A DNA stretch of 64,000 nt, from contig CASDVM010000020.1 in the NCBI GenBank assembly GCA_949284415.1, positions 1-64,000 of the forward strand, read 5' to 3'. This document shows, piece by piece, positions 36,352-44,549 of this stretch; the first letter of the stretch is position 1, and every line of letters begins with the position of its first letter. A program made the translations under genes and the position numbers. This stretch comes from an uncultured bacterium. Lineage in GTDB: Bacteria; Cyanobacteriota; Vampirovibrionia; Gastranaerophilales; Gastranaerophilaceae. A model generated the notes under the pieces. That model saw nothing but the letters and a program-made list of their open reading frames with translations, was not told the origin of the DNA and searched no databases.

Positions 36352-36696
36352 CTATTCCACCATCAATAAACCGTATGAATCAACCGGAAAACCGTAATCT
36401 TCCGCACTCAGTGTTGTCCCGTATTTAATAATATCCGAGACATCCGGATTCAAATTTACTACACCTAAAGCCGTACTGCTGAACAAAATTACAAATACAG
36501 CACATGCCATTTTTAGTTTTGTAACTTTTTTATGCTGATTTTTGTAATACGGTCTTACTTCTTTTAGCAAATCCGAAACTTTATCCATCATTTCCTGCTC
36601 TTTTTTACAATCCTCGCAGGTTTCCAAATGCCGTTTCAAGGTTTCATCGTTACCGAAAGTAAATAATGCTTCATATTTAGTACATTTATCAGTCAT
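36352..36696 (-). CDS. Membrane anti-sigma factor with zinc-finger motif
   Basis: The 114-residue protein has an N-terminal ZAS-like zinc motif, HLETCEDC (His-x3-Cys-x2-Cys, at residues ~22-29), preceded by an acidic region that could bind the sigma factor. One membrane segment follows (residues ~65-85, ACAVFVILFSSTALGVV), then a short periplasmic tail of about 30 residues. The tail is too short for a sensor domain, so the Spy-like protein may act as sensor. GAGGT lies before the ATG. It is the first gene of the operon. Confidence 0.8.
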   Translation of the reverse strand: MTDKCTKYEALFTFGNDETLKRHLETCEDCKKEQEMMDKVSDLLKEVRPYYKNQHKKVTKLKMACAVFVILFSSTALGVVNLNPDVSDIIKYGTTLSAEDYGFPVDSYGLLMVE

Positions 36697-36745
36697 TTTT
36701 TTAACCTCTATACCTATATAACGATATAAAAATAAAAAAGTTCAT

Positions 36746-37384
36746 TTGCTAAAAAAATTTCTTCGTAATATTATAACATATGTTAACAAAACTAGCAAAA
36801 AAATTTATTTACCCGTTTTATACGGCTTGGGAATAGCAATGGCAATAACAGATTTAATAAAAAGGACCTGTAAATCACTGGGCGAAAATAATAAACCTAC
36901 CTATGTCGTAATGGCAATTGCGGCAGTCAAAGGCATCTGCCGTCCGACTTTTACCATGATGGACAAAACGGAAAACCCGGAGACTAAAAAATATACTGCG
37001 CTGAGAGAAGGTCTTACAGAAGTTATTGCAATACCTGCTTACTGGGGATGCGGAGAATTGGCGGGCAAACTTGCCAAAAAAGCTTTTAACAGCGACAAAG
37101 CTCTGGCAAACAGAGCAGAAAAAAATCTTATGTTCATCGGAGTATGTACTGCAGCATTATTTGTAATTCCTGCGCTATGCTCTGTTGCAATAAAGCCGAT
37201 TATGCACAAAATAGGGTTAAAAGCACCTGAAGATAAAGATGATTCTAAAAATATTACGATTCCTGCAGAATCTAAACAAAATGCAATTTCAAAACCGCAG
37301 ACATCTTTCAACAACAATCTTTATCCGCGCATGAGTACATTTACAAGCAGACCGCAGATCGGTCTAAGGGTGGGCGGATTATGA
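36746..37384 (+). CDS. Membrane protein with an RPxF-TKxY module (212 aa), unknown function
   Basis: I do not recognise a named family. The frame starts with TTG at 36746; an ATG 31 codons later is an alternative, and no good SD sequence marks either. The protein has three to four hydrophobic segments. Residues about 60-90 contain GICRPTFTMMDK followed by ETKKYTALREG. A later IGVCTAALFVIPAL segment leads into IKPIMHKIGL. Both features recur in the next gene, and more weakly at 40346. The tail is polar. The next gene overlaps by four bases (ATGA), so both are co-translated. Confidence 0.7.
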   Translation: MLKKFLRNIITYVNKTSKKIYLPVLYGLGIAMAITDLIKRTCKSLGENNKPTYVVMAIAAVKGICRPTFTMMDKTENPETKKYTALREGLTEVIAIPAYWGCGELAGKLAKKAFNSDKALANRAEKNLMFIGVCTAALFVIPALCSVAIKPIMHKIGLKAPEDKDDSKNITIPAESKQNAISKPQTSFNNNLYPRMSTFTSRPQIGLRVGGL

Positions 37385-38019
37385 TAGGAGCGGTAAAAAG
37401 TTTTATAACAAGTTCACAGCTTGCAAATATTGCACAAAATACGACACAGTCGGTTGCTACCGAAACGACTCTAAAATCTATAGGACGTCCAGGTTTTATT
37501 CTCATTGATAAAGATATTGACTCTGACACTAAACAGTATGCCGCAGCCAAAGAATTTCTTTATCAGGCAACATGTCTTGCTGTTTATATGGCTCTGATTG
37601 TTCCCGTTTTCAAAAAAGGCGGATTTCAAGTCGCAAAAAAATATATATTCAAAAATACAGAAGGCTTTGAACACTTTAAAAATGTAAAAGAATACATGTA
37701 TTACAGAAAACTTGCTGATAACCCGTCTGTAAAAAACAGGATGAGCACTCTTGAAAAAGAACGCCTTTTAGATAAAACCAGAATCAGGGATAAATATAAT
37801 ACTACACTGCAAAAAGAATTAGAAAAAAAAGATCCTGACAAATTTCTTTATGTAAAAGGGGCAGTTGAATTAAGCAATATTATAGGTTCTGTCCTCGGTC
37901 TGGCAATTCTGGCACCTCAGGTAAGCCATGCCTTTATTCACCCTGCTCTTAGAGTTTTAGGCCTTGAACACAAGAAAGAAAAATCACCGCAGACAGCTAA
38001 AGTTGATACCAAAGCTTAA
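37381..38019 (+). CDS. Membrane protein with an RPxF-TKxY module, paralogue of the preceding gene
   Basis: The same size as its neighbour, 212 residues, and clearly related: SIGRPGFILIDK then DTKQYAAAKEF (residues ~35-60), and near the end IGSVLGLAILAP followed by IHPALRVLGL. Between these lies a charged helical stretch (KNVKEYMYYRKL to ELEKKDPDKF) that the neighbour lacks. The start ATG overlaps the upstream stop codon as ATGA. The 3' end overlaps the convergent prepilin gene by four bases. The function is unknown; the tandem pair may form a heteromer. Confidence 0.75.
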   Translation: MIGAVKSFITSSQLANIAQNTTQSVATETTLKSIGRPGFILIDKDIDSDTKQYAAAKEFLYQATCLAVYMALIVPVFKKGGFQVAKKYIFKNTEGFEHFKNVKEYMYYRKLADNPSVKNRMSTLEKERLLDKTRIRDKYNTTLQKELEKKDPDKFLYVKGAVELSNIIGSVLGLAILAPQVSHAFIHPALRVLGLEHKKEKSPQTAKVDTKA

Positions 38020-38708
38020 TAATTCATCTCCCAGTTGTCGTTTAGAATTTTATCAAAACAACCCAGCCCATCACTTTCACATTGTTTTGCATACTCTTCT
38101 CTTAATGCAGCCTTATCAATACTATTTACATCTTGTCCGGCAAAATCATATAAAACTGCTGCAAATGCTACAGTAAATCCATCAACCAAATTTTGCGGGG
38201 CAGAAATACCTAAAAGATAAAAATCTCTTCCTGCAATATTTGGACCAGCAGCTCCGTTAACATCAATATACGTCTGAATCAAACCTCCATTATTAGCTAA
38301 GCACATTGAATAACCACTGGCAGCAGTAAAACAATACCCTTCTTTTGAACTAGGATTAAACACATCTGTATTCAATTGTGTACCGCTAATCGTAGCATAA
38401 GAAGATGCAAAACACGGAGTTGCTTTGTCTTCACAAATCTGAACGGTTTTAAACTGGCTTGAGACGAAATTTTTTACACCATTTTCATCAATAACCCGTG
38501 CCTCTTTTAAATTTACAGCATTTTTAGATGCAGTGTAACTCTCTATTGCCTGACTCAACTCATTATACACTTTATGAAGCTGAGTAACATAAACTTTTCT
38601 CTGATGGTTTTGCATCAGTGTAGGAATAGTCATTGCCGATACAACACCTATTATTCCTAGCGTTACAAGTACTTCAGCCAAAGTAAATCCATTATGCCTA
38701 AATTCCAT
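38016..38708 (-). CDS. Type IV prepilin-like protein
   Basis: The start is taken at MEFRHNGFTLAEV because GAGG lies eight bases before it; an ATG three codons earlier is too close to that SD sequence. The short six-residue leader ends in G before FTLAEVLVTLG, the prepilin peptidase site with Glu5 (FTLAE). A long hydrophobic helix follows, with a 200-residue head containing several cysteine pairs. It is a minor pilin or pseudopilin of a type IV pilus or type II secretion system. It contrasts with the gene at 30485, where the leader is ~88 residues. The trmFO gene lies just upstream on the same strand. Confidence 0.85.
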   Translation of the reverse strand: MEFRHNGFTLAEVLVTLGIIGVVSAMTIPTLMQNHQRKVYVTQLHKVYNELSQAIESYTASKNAVNLKEARVIDENGVKNFVSSQFKTVQICEDKATPCFASSYATISGTQLNTDVFNPSSKEGYCFTAASGYSMCLANNGGLIQTYIDVNGAAGPNIAGRDFYLLGISAPQNLVDGFTVAFAAVLYDFAGQDVNSIDKAALREEYAKQCESDGLGCFDKILNDNWEMNY

Positions 38709-38760
38709 ATATCTCATACCTCATAAATATAAACTCTATATTTTTATATTAACATATATT

Positions 38761-40068
38761 TTAAACATTTTCAACTGTTAAGATATAATCAATCGACCGC
38801 TGTACAATCATTTCGGCTTTTAATTTTTTATTTTTACGTTCTTTTTTGGGTAATTCCACAGGCTCTGTAATTCCCCAGTTTGAATTTATCGGCTGAAATT
38901 TAGTATGTGCTTCATCCGAGATATACTGCGTCAATGCTCCCAGCATCGTAACTTTTGGAAGAATGAGCAGTTCTTTGCCGTTTATCAATCTCGCCATATT
39001 AATTCCCGCAAGCATACCTGTTGCTATAGATTCTGTATAACCTTCCGTCCCTGTCAACTGACCTGCAAAGAATAAATCAGTTCTTTTACGTGTCTGTAAC
39101 GATGCATTCAAAATTTTTGGAGAATTTATAAATGTATTCCTGTGCATAACACCGTATCTTACGATATTAACATTCTCCAATCCTGGAATTGCTTGAAGCA
39201 GTTCTTTTTGTGCTCCCCATTTGAGATTGGTTTGAAAACCTACAAGATTAAAAAGAGTTTTTGCGGAATTGTCCTGACGGAGCTGAACTACAGCATAATT
39301 TTGAATGCCTGTTCTTTTATCAACCAAACCAACAGGCTTCATAGGACCAAATCGCAGCGTATCAATACCACGCGATGCCAAAACTTCTATCGGAAGACAG
39401 CTTTCAAAAAACTTTGCATCTTTTTCAAACTCTTTTAATTCAATTTTCGGGGCATTAACTAATATATTATAAAAATTTTCGTACTCCTGCCTGTTCATAG
39501 GGCAATTAATATATGAAGCCTCGCCTTTGTCGTATCTGCTCGCCCAGAAAGCTTTATCAAAATTAATGCTGTCTTTTTCAACAATAGGCGCGATTGCATC
39601 AAAAAAATGCAAATGCTCGCTCTGCGTAAACTCTTTTATAGAATTTGCAAGACTTTCAGAGGTTAAAGGGCCTGATGCCATGATTGTAAACCCTTCATGA
39701 ATTTCTTTTACTTCTTCTTTTATAATATTAATATTATTATCAGCCTCAATGCGTTCTGTAACTGTTTGAGAAAACAGCTCTCTGTCAATTGCAAGCGCAC
39801 TGCCAGCAGGAACAGCACAATCTCTTGCAATCATAATCAATTCCCCGCCGAGAAGCTCCATCTCACGCTTCAACAGACCTGAAGCATTTGAACAATCAGC
39901 GGCACCTAAACTGTTTGAACAGACAAATTCGGCAAATTTATCCGTTTTATGAGCGCCTGTTGTTTTTTCAGGCCGCATTTCATACAAATTTACTTCTATT
40001 CCGCGTTTTGAAAGCTGCAATGCCGCTTCGCTGCCGGCAAGACCTGCACCTATAACATTAACTTTCAT
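38761..40068 (-). CDS. trmFO: TrmFO, folate-dependent tRNA (uracil-54-C5) methyltransferase
   Basis: TrmFO makes ribothymidine 54 in tRNA with methylene-tetrahydrofolate and FAD. The 435-residue protein has VIGAGLAGSEAA for FAD binding, AHKTDKFAEFVCSNSLGA with the catalytic-type Cys50, LRFGPMKPVGL, and AGQLTGTEGYTESIATG. The start has no SD sequence; a TATAAA box lies eight bases upstream of the ATG, so the transcript may be leaderless or nearly so. The downstream prepilin gene is 52 bases away. Confidence 0.95.
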   Translation of the reverse strand: MKVNVIGAGLAGSEAALQLSKRGIEVNLYEMRPEKTTGAHKTDKFAEFVCSNSLGAADCSNASGLLKREMELLGGELIMIARDCAVPAGSALAIDRELFSQTVTERIEADNNINIIKEEVKEIHEGFTIMASGPLTSESLANSIKEFTQSEHLHFFDAIAPIVEKDSINFDKAFWASRYDKGEASYINCPMNRQEYENFYNILVNAPKIELKEFEKDAKFFESCLPIEVLASRGIDTLRFGPMKPVGLVDKRTGIQNYAVVQLRQDNSAKTLFNLVGFQTNLKWGAQKELLQAIPGLENVNIVRYGVMHRNTFINSPKILNASLQTRKRTDLFFAGQLTGTEGYTESIATGMLAGINMARLINGKELLILPKVTMLGALTQYISDEAHTKFQPINSNWGITEPVELPKKERKNKKLKAEMIVQRSIDYILTVENV

Positions 40069-40076
40069 AAAATGAG

Positions 40077-40082
40077 TTTATA
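40077..40082 (-). promoter_or_regulatory. Possible -10 box of trmFO, near-leaderless
   Basis: On the minus strand TATAAA ends eight bases before the trmFO ATG. No SD sequence lies between. The evidence is weak because the DNA is AT-rich. Confidence 0.3.
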
Positions 40083-40108
40083 ACGGATAAAAAATAGTGT
40101 CAATTAAT

Positions 40109-40120
40109 ACCCGATCGGGT
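40109..40120. promoter_or_regulatory. 12-bp palindrome, possible operator
   Basis: ACCCGATCGGGT is a perfect GC-rich palindrome in the AT-rich gap between divergent trmFO and the 671-residue membrane protein. It is followed by ATTTTTT, so a weak terminator is also possible, but neither flanking gene ends here. Confidence 0.4.
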
Positions 40121-40188
40121 GATTTTTTATCTATTATTAGAGTTTATTACAAATTTGTAAAATAATTATTATAATTGTAGTAAATAAC

Positions 40189-40217
40189 TTGCAAATTATA
40201 ATAAAATTAAGTATAAT
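40189..40217 (+). promoter_or_regulatory. Promoter of the 671-residue membrane protein gene
   Basis: TTGCAA (40189-40194) and TATAAT (40212-40217) are separated by exactly 17 bases. The predicted start near 40224 gives a leader of about 120 bases. Confidence 0.65.
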
Positions 40218-40293
40218 ATTTACACTTAATACATTTATGACCTTTTCTTAATTTTTCTTAAAATTGCGTTAGAAAAAAGCAATAAGTGTAAAT
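40218..40293 (+). repeat. 11-bp perfect inverted repeat in the leader
   Basis: ATTTACACTTA (40218-40228) and TAAGTGTAAAT (40283-40293) are exact reverse complements. The first arm overlaps the expected transcription start, so it may be a pair of operator half-sites or a leader stem. The second arm ends 52 bases before the ATG. Confidence 0.5.
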
Positions 40294-40345
40294 CATAAGT
40301 TTTATTAAATATATGTGTGTAGTTATGAAAATTTAAAGTAGGGAC

Positions 40346-42361
40346 ATGTCAGTAAAAGCAATCAATTCATCAAACAGTGTAGAACCAAAACGCAATCATT
40401 TACAAGCCGAAAGAAAGCATCAACAAGCATTCACAGGCTCATTTAACCCTGTCGTGGCTTTAATGGACGGAATTGACAGAGGCGGTTTTGCGGCCTCATT
40501 TATTACGCAGGACGGTATTGGCATGGTCGCCCCGAGAATTTATGAAGGTCTTAACAGGAACCGCAAAAAAGACGAAAACGGTAAAAAAACAGGGCCTTTA
40601 AACTGGGAATTTGCAAGACGCGAAGGTATACGCGAAATATTGAGCGGTCCGAGCGCTTTTTTAATTCCTCTCGGTATTCTTACAATAATAAAGAAAACCT
40701 CGGGAACTGCAAACAATGTCCATGTAAACCATATAGAGATGCTCGGACAGAATTTTGCAGATTATGCTTCCGTAAATCCGGCACAGCTTAATAATGCAAA
40801 AGAATTTAAACAGGGATACTACGCAAGGGTATTTGAAAATGCATTAAAACATTCTACTGATGAAAGTTTTACAGACAAAATTACCGAAACTGCTCAAAAA
40901 TTTGCAAACAAACTTGTTGAATCAGAAGAAAAACGTGCTTCGAAAGATAAAAAGACCAGACAAACGGGCAAAGCACTGCAATCTGAAATTATTGAAGAAT
41001 ACATGAAAATCAGAAAACAATTTGCTCCGCCGTCAGTTAACGAAATGGAAGCATCTTTAAAAGTGGAAGGTAAAAAAACTCCGCTGTATACGGATATAAA
41101 ACAATTAACACAGAGCTTGACCGACTACACAGGCGATGCTTTGGAAAAAGTAAATAAACATCTTAAAACTCATGCTAACGGAAATCTTGATGAATATATT
41201 AAAAAATTCAATATTCATAGAGCCGGAACAAGGGTGTTGTCAAATCTCGGCATGTGGGCTGCTGTAGTTATTTTCTACACACTAATACCAAAACTATACA
41301 ATCTAGGATTGAAACATGACCCCGGCTTAACCGGACTGGTTGACGAAAATGCAAATACGCAGAGTGCTAAATCAGATACAGACAAAAAAGATACAACCGA
41401 AAATGTTCAACAAAAAGACAAAAATGTAGCATTTACAGGGCTTGTATCACAGGCAGGGAAATCTGCAATAAAAGAAGGCAGTATAAGCAAACTTCTAAAG
41501 AATTTTGAATTTAACGGCGCTTCAATGTCTGTACCCGCCATGCTCACATTATTGTTCGGGTTCTGTCTGCCGCCCCGATATAAAAATGCTAAAAGCGACA
41601 AGGAACGGAAAGAAATCTTAGTTCGTGATATTGCAAGCTTCACAGCTATATTATTCGGCGCTAAAGCTTTGTCCCGAGGCTTTTCAGATGCATTTGCAAA
41701 AATGTCAGGTCTTACATTAAACGTAAAACCTGAAAATCATAACAAAAGTTTATTCCATAAATTGAGAAACTACTTCACTGCAGGTTCAGGCGTAAATGTA
41801 TTATCCAGCGAACAGATTGTTTCCAAATACAGTCATATTGATGAATACAAAGACGGTATTAACGGATTCTTCAAATTCTTGGAAGAAAACGGCGGAGATG
41901 TTAAAAAAGTTCTGTTGAATATTGACAAAACAGTTAAAGAAGCTTCTGAAACAATAATGAAAAAATTCAACGGAAAATCACTTCAGGAAGCAACATCAGA
42001 AGAAATTCACGAAGCATTCCGCAAAGCAAAAGGCTCTGAAGCTCTTGAAAAAATATATACAGTATTCCACTCAAAAGAAAATAAATTTATTAACAGAGCT
42101 AAAACATTCAACAGCGCATTTGGCTTTGCCTCGACAATCATTCTTGTACCGGCATTTATGATGTGGCTTGCACGTTACTGTGAAAACATGACTAAAAAAG
42201 CTGTAGAAAAAGAAAAGGCTGAGAAAGCGAAAGCATCAGATGCCACAGTTCAGCCTCAGACAAAATCTGTTCAACAGTCTCAAACAACAACTTCTGCTAT
42301 ACAGGCATCATCATATATTCCTACAAATAAACCGACAATGGCAGGTTTTTTGAATAATTAG
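40346..42361 (+). CDS. Multi-pass membrane protein (671 aa), unknown function
   Basis: I do not recognise a named family. A polar N-terminus carries KHQQAFTGSF (residues ~25-34). A module at ~45-125 (DGIGMVAPRIYEG, FARREGIREIL, then SAFLIPLGIL) resembles the module in the tandem proteins at 36746 and 37381. Further hydrophobic segments lie at about 298-320, 390-405, 428-440 and 588-610, separated by charged helical domains. A second FxG motif, VAFTGL, is at about residue 357. The Gln/Thr-rich C-terminus is probably disordered. No signal peptide. The SD sequence is AGGGAC. A terminator follows. Confidence 0.85.
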   Translation: MSVKAINSSNSVEPKRNHLQAERKHQQAFTGSFNPVVALMDGIDRGGFAASFITQDGIGMVAPRIYEGLNRNRKKDENGKKTGPLNWEFARREGIREILSGPSAFLIPLGILTIIKKTSGTANNVHVNHIEMLGQNFADYASVNPAQLNNAKEFKQGYYARVFENALKHSTDESFTDKITETAQKFANKLVESEEKRASKDKKTRQTGKALQSEIIEEYMKIRKQFAPPSVNEMEASLKVEGKKTPLYTDIKQLTQSLTDYTGDALEKVNKHLKTHANGNLDEYIKKFNIHRAGTRVLSNLGMWAAVVIFYTLIPKLYNLGLKHDPGLTGLVDENANTQSAKSDTDKKDTTENVQQKDKNVAFTGLVSQAGKSAIKEGSISKLLKNFEFNGASMSVPAMLTLLFGFCLPPRYKNAKSDKERKEILVRDIASFTAILFGAKALSRGFSDAFAKMSGLTLNVKPENHNKSLFHKLRNYFTAGSGVNVLSSEQIVSKYSHIDEYKDGINGFFKFLEENGGDVKKVLLNIDKTVKEASETIMKKFNGKSLQEATSEEIHEAFRKAKGSEALEKIYTVFHSKENKFINRAKTFNSAFGFASTIILVPAFMMWLARYCENMTKKAVEKEKAEKAKASDATVQPQTKSVQQSQTTTSAIQASSYIPTNKPTMAGFLNN

Positions 42362-42383
42362 CAAAAACTGAAAATTCTTTAAA

Positions 42384-42427
42384 AAAATGAGTTTGTAAAC
42401 TATTTTTACAAACTCATTTTTTTAATC
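42384..42427. terminator. Strong bidirectional terminator
   Basis: AAAATGAGTTTGTAAA (42384-42399) pairs perfectly with TTTACAAACTCATTTT (42405-42420), flanked by A and T runs. It ends the 671-residue protein gene and the convergent DUF1858 gene. Confidence 0.92.
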
Positions 42428-42441
42428 TGTTTTTATTAAAA

Positions 42442-42645
42442 TTACTCTTCCATTAAAGCATTGATATCAGCAACCATAGCATCAGGGTCAAACCCGTGGA
42501 CTTTAGCACCTGCTTCTAAATTTTCAAAATGAGCAGCAGCACATCCGATGCATCCCAAACCGTATTTTTGGAATACTGCAATACTTTCAGGACACTGCTG
42601 TACTATATCCATAATATTCATATCTTTTGTAATTTTACCTGCCAT
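42442..42645 (-). CDS. DUF1858 domain protein
   Basis: The 67-residue protein is a stand-alone DUF1858 domain: KITKDMNIMDIVQQCPE, FQKYGLGCIGCAAAH with its Cys-x2-Cys pair, and EAGAKVHGFD. These small proteins are common in anaerobes and are thought to be redox or metal-linked, but the function is not established. AAGGAGG lies about 13 bases before the ATG, somewhat far. It stands alone. Confidence 0.9.
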   Translation of the reverse strand: MAGKITKDMNIMDIVQQCPESIAVFQKYGLGCIGCAAAHFENLEAGAKVHGFDPDAMVADINALMEE

Positions 42646-42725
42646 AATTTAAATTTAACCTCCTTATTTGACTTTATATACAATATCATTAAATATATTA
42701 TATAATAAAAAAAGAAGGATGAGTA

Positions 42726-42884
42726 ATGGAATTTATCAAAAAATTATTTAAAGATGACGACAAAGTTATAGGATTATGCAGCTTCAAAAAAAAAGCTCAA
42801 AAGAATTACGCATTCACCCCGCAATTCAGTAATGCAACACTTTTTTACAGTACAAACACTAAAAATAATTTTCTCTTATCCTAA
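42726..42884 (+). CDS. Small protein (52 aa), unknown
   Basis: A short open frame starts at an ATG with AAGGA about seven bases upstream and a TATAAT-like box just before that. The N-terminus MEFIKKLFKDDDKVIGLCSF looks like a genuine basic amphipathic helix followed by an acidic turn; the rest is polar and ends KNNFLLS. No family is recognised. It overlaps the 3' end of the convergent small gene by nine bases. Confidence 0.5.
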   Translation: MEFIKKLFKDDDKVIGLCSFKKKAQKNYAFTPQFSNATLFYSTNTKNNFLLS

Positions 42885-43073
42885 ACAGTACAACCTGGTG
42901 CCGCGTGTAGGATCCCCTAATGCATTTTCATAAACAATACCGTTTGGTCTTGCCGGATTTGCAGTTCCGAAATTAAAAGCGTCTTTTACAAAATGATTTA
43001 CATTACGGTTAACACCGCTTACAGCTTTTGTTCCCTGTAATGAATTAATCCCTAAAAGTTTTTGTATAGACAT
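42876..43073 (-). CDS. Small orphan protein (65 aa)
   Basis: No family is recognised. It starts MSIQKLLGINSLQGTKAV and ends TRGTRLYCLG. The GGAG SD sequence lies about nine bases before the ATG. It follows the other small gene on the same strand by 87 bases. Composition and tail resemble the pair at 5898-6467. Confidence 0.6.
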   Translation of the reverse strand: MSIQKLLGINSLQGTKAVSGVNRNVNHFVKDAFNFGTANPARPNGIVYENALGDPTRGTRLYCLG

Positions 43074-43160
43074 AATTTTTTTACTCCATAATTTCCCTTA
43101 TATATATAAAGTAAATTGCGGAACAAAAATTGCCTGAAAATTATAATTTATTAAGAAATA

Positions 43161-43367
43161 TTAAGCTAATAAATCCAAATGCCTTGCTTGAGTCTCACTG
43201 CCTTTGACTTTTGGATGATTTAGATTATAATTTTCATTGGTTTGCTGAGTAAATAGTCCACTGTCAAAGCGATTAAAAGAGGTTCTGCTTTGACGACCGT
43301 TCTCAAAAAGATTAACAGCGTTAACCCTGAAAATATTATTCGGCTGTATAGCTTCAATTCCGTTCAT
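43161..43367 (-). CDS. Small orphan protein (68 aa)
   Basis: No family is recognised. It begins MNGIEAIQPNN, sharing NGIEAI with the protein at 6177, and ends ARHLDLLA, close in style to TRTLNLFA of the protein at 5898. Rich in Asn, Gln and Arg with no membrane segment. AAGGA lies six bases before the ATG. Confidence 0.6.
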   Translation of the reverse strand: MNGIEAIQPNNIFRVNAVNLFENGRQSRTSFNRFDSGLFTQQTNENYNLNHPKVKGSETQARHLDLLA

Positions 43368-43448
43368 AATTAATCCTTAAATATAATAAAACAGGTGAAA
43401 AACAGTTTTTTCAATTTTCGGATAAATCTTTACAAATTTAACAATTAA

Positions 43449-43964
43449 TTATTGATCACTTTCGTGGTGCTCGTTATCTTTCATAAGTTTTGCAAAATCA
43501 GAAGGCTTAATACTCTGGACAAACTTTTTAAATTCCTGAGCTTCTTCCTCATCTTTTGCAGAATCTGTTGATACAGAACCGTTTGAAATAACATTTGCAG
43601 TAACAAAAATCGGAGCATCAACTCTTATTGCAACAGCTATGGCATCAGACGGCCTTGAATCAATCTCCAGCACTTTTCCTTCCTCATTTTTCAGATATAA
43701 AGTGGCATAATAAGTATCTTTTTCAACATCATTAATTTCTATTTTGTCAAGCTGATAGCCTGTTTTTTCAATAATATTAATGATCAAATCATGCGTCATC
43801 GGACGTGCAACATTAAGATTTTCAATCTTTCTGATAATTGCACTTGCTTCTGCAGAACCTATCCATATAGGCAGAGCCTTTCTATTTTCTTTATCATGCA
43901 AAACAACAATAGGGGAACCTGTTCTTGTATCAAGGGCAATGCCCATAACTTTCATTTCAATCAT
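43449..43964 (-). CDS. Bifunctional nuclease family protein (DUF151)
   Basis: The 171-residue protein matches the BFN/DUF151 family: VVLHDKENRKALPIWIGSAEA, RPMTHDLI, and EIDSRPSDAIAVAIR. A plant member has been reported to cut DNA and RNA; bacterial members are mostly untested, though common in Cyanobacteria and Bacteroidetes. The C-terminal ~45 residues are an acidic extension. AAAGG precedes the ATG. It stands alone upstream of the small proteins. Confidence 0.9.
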   Translation of the reverse strand: MIEMKVMGIALDTRTGSPIVVLHDKENRKALPIWIGSAEASAIIRKIENLNVARPMTHDLIINIIEKTGYQLDKIEINDVEKDTYYATLYLKNEEGKVLEIDSRPSDAIAVAIRVDAPIFVTANVISNGSVSTDSAKDEEEAQEFKKFVQSIKPSDFAKLMKDNEHHESDQ

Positions 43965-44111
43965 TTAAAATGCCTTTCTGTATAACCTTATCAATATTTT
44001 AGCTTAATTAACAAATACGGTCAAGAAAAATATTTACGAAAAAAAATATTTATGATATTATAAATATATGCACATGTCGTGAAAATATTTCACGTACAAT
44101 TAAATAGAATT

Positions 44112-44201
44112 GGAGTAGTGGCCGAGTGGCTGAAGGCGGCACCCTGCTAAGGTGTTATGTGGGTATAACCTGCATCCAGGGTTCAAATCCCTGCTGCTCC
44201 G
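44112..44201 (+). tRNA. tRNA-Ser (anticodon GCU)
   Basis: The acceptor stem GGAGTAG pairs with CTGCTCC (one G-T pair). The D-arm starts TGGCCGAGTGG, the anticodon stem-loop is GCACC-CTGCTAA-GGTGT with GCT at 44146-44148, a long class II variable arm follows, and the T-loop is GGGTTCAAATCCC. The discriminator base is G, and CCA is not encoded. It reads AGC and AGU. Confidence 0.96.
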
Positions 44202-44206
44202 TTTTT

Positions 44207-44232
44207 AAAAGGCTTTCTAGCCTTTTATTTTT
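44207..44232 (+). terminator. Terminator after tRNA-Ser
   Basis: AAAAGGCT (44207-44214) pairs with AGCCTTTT (44219-44226) around a TTCT loop, followed by ATTTTTT. It starts six bases after the tRNA. Confidence 0.88.
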
Positions 44233-44549
44233 TAGATACCGTTTTTTATTTTTTAAATGCTCACATAAAATTTTTTCTTTTATAGCGTCTTTTGTATTTA
44301 AATTCAAATCACTCATTATTAATGAATAATTTTTTTTAAGAGAAATTTTCTTACAGATATTTCGCAACTTTTCAAACTTTTCCCGTCCAAATTCTCTTTT
44401 TGATTTTTTAGAGGTGCAGACAAAATAATTAAAATCGGCAAAAACAAAAATAGAAATATTGTATATAAATTACTTATCAAGCGGGTTGAAAAATTTTTAT
44501 ATATGTATAAATATTGTAATAATTAATTTACAAAAACAGGAGCTATACT
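44233..44549. other. AT-rich intergenic region, no gene seen
   Basis: The stretch before the lactate dehydrogenase gene holds no convincing coding sequence, repeat or RNA. The last ~60 bases contain AT-rich promoter-like DNA and the CAGGAG SD sequence of the next gene. Confidence 0.5.
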
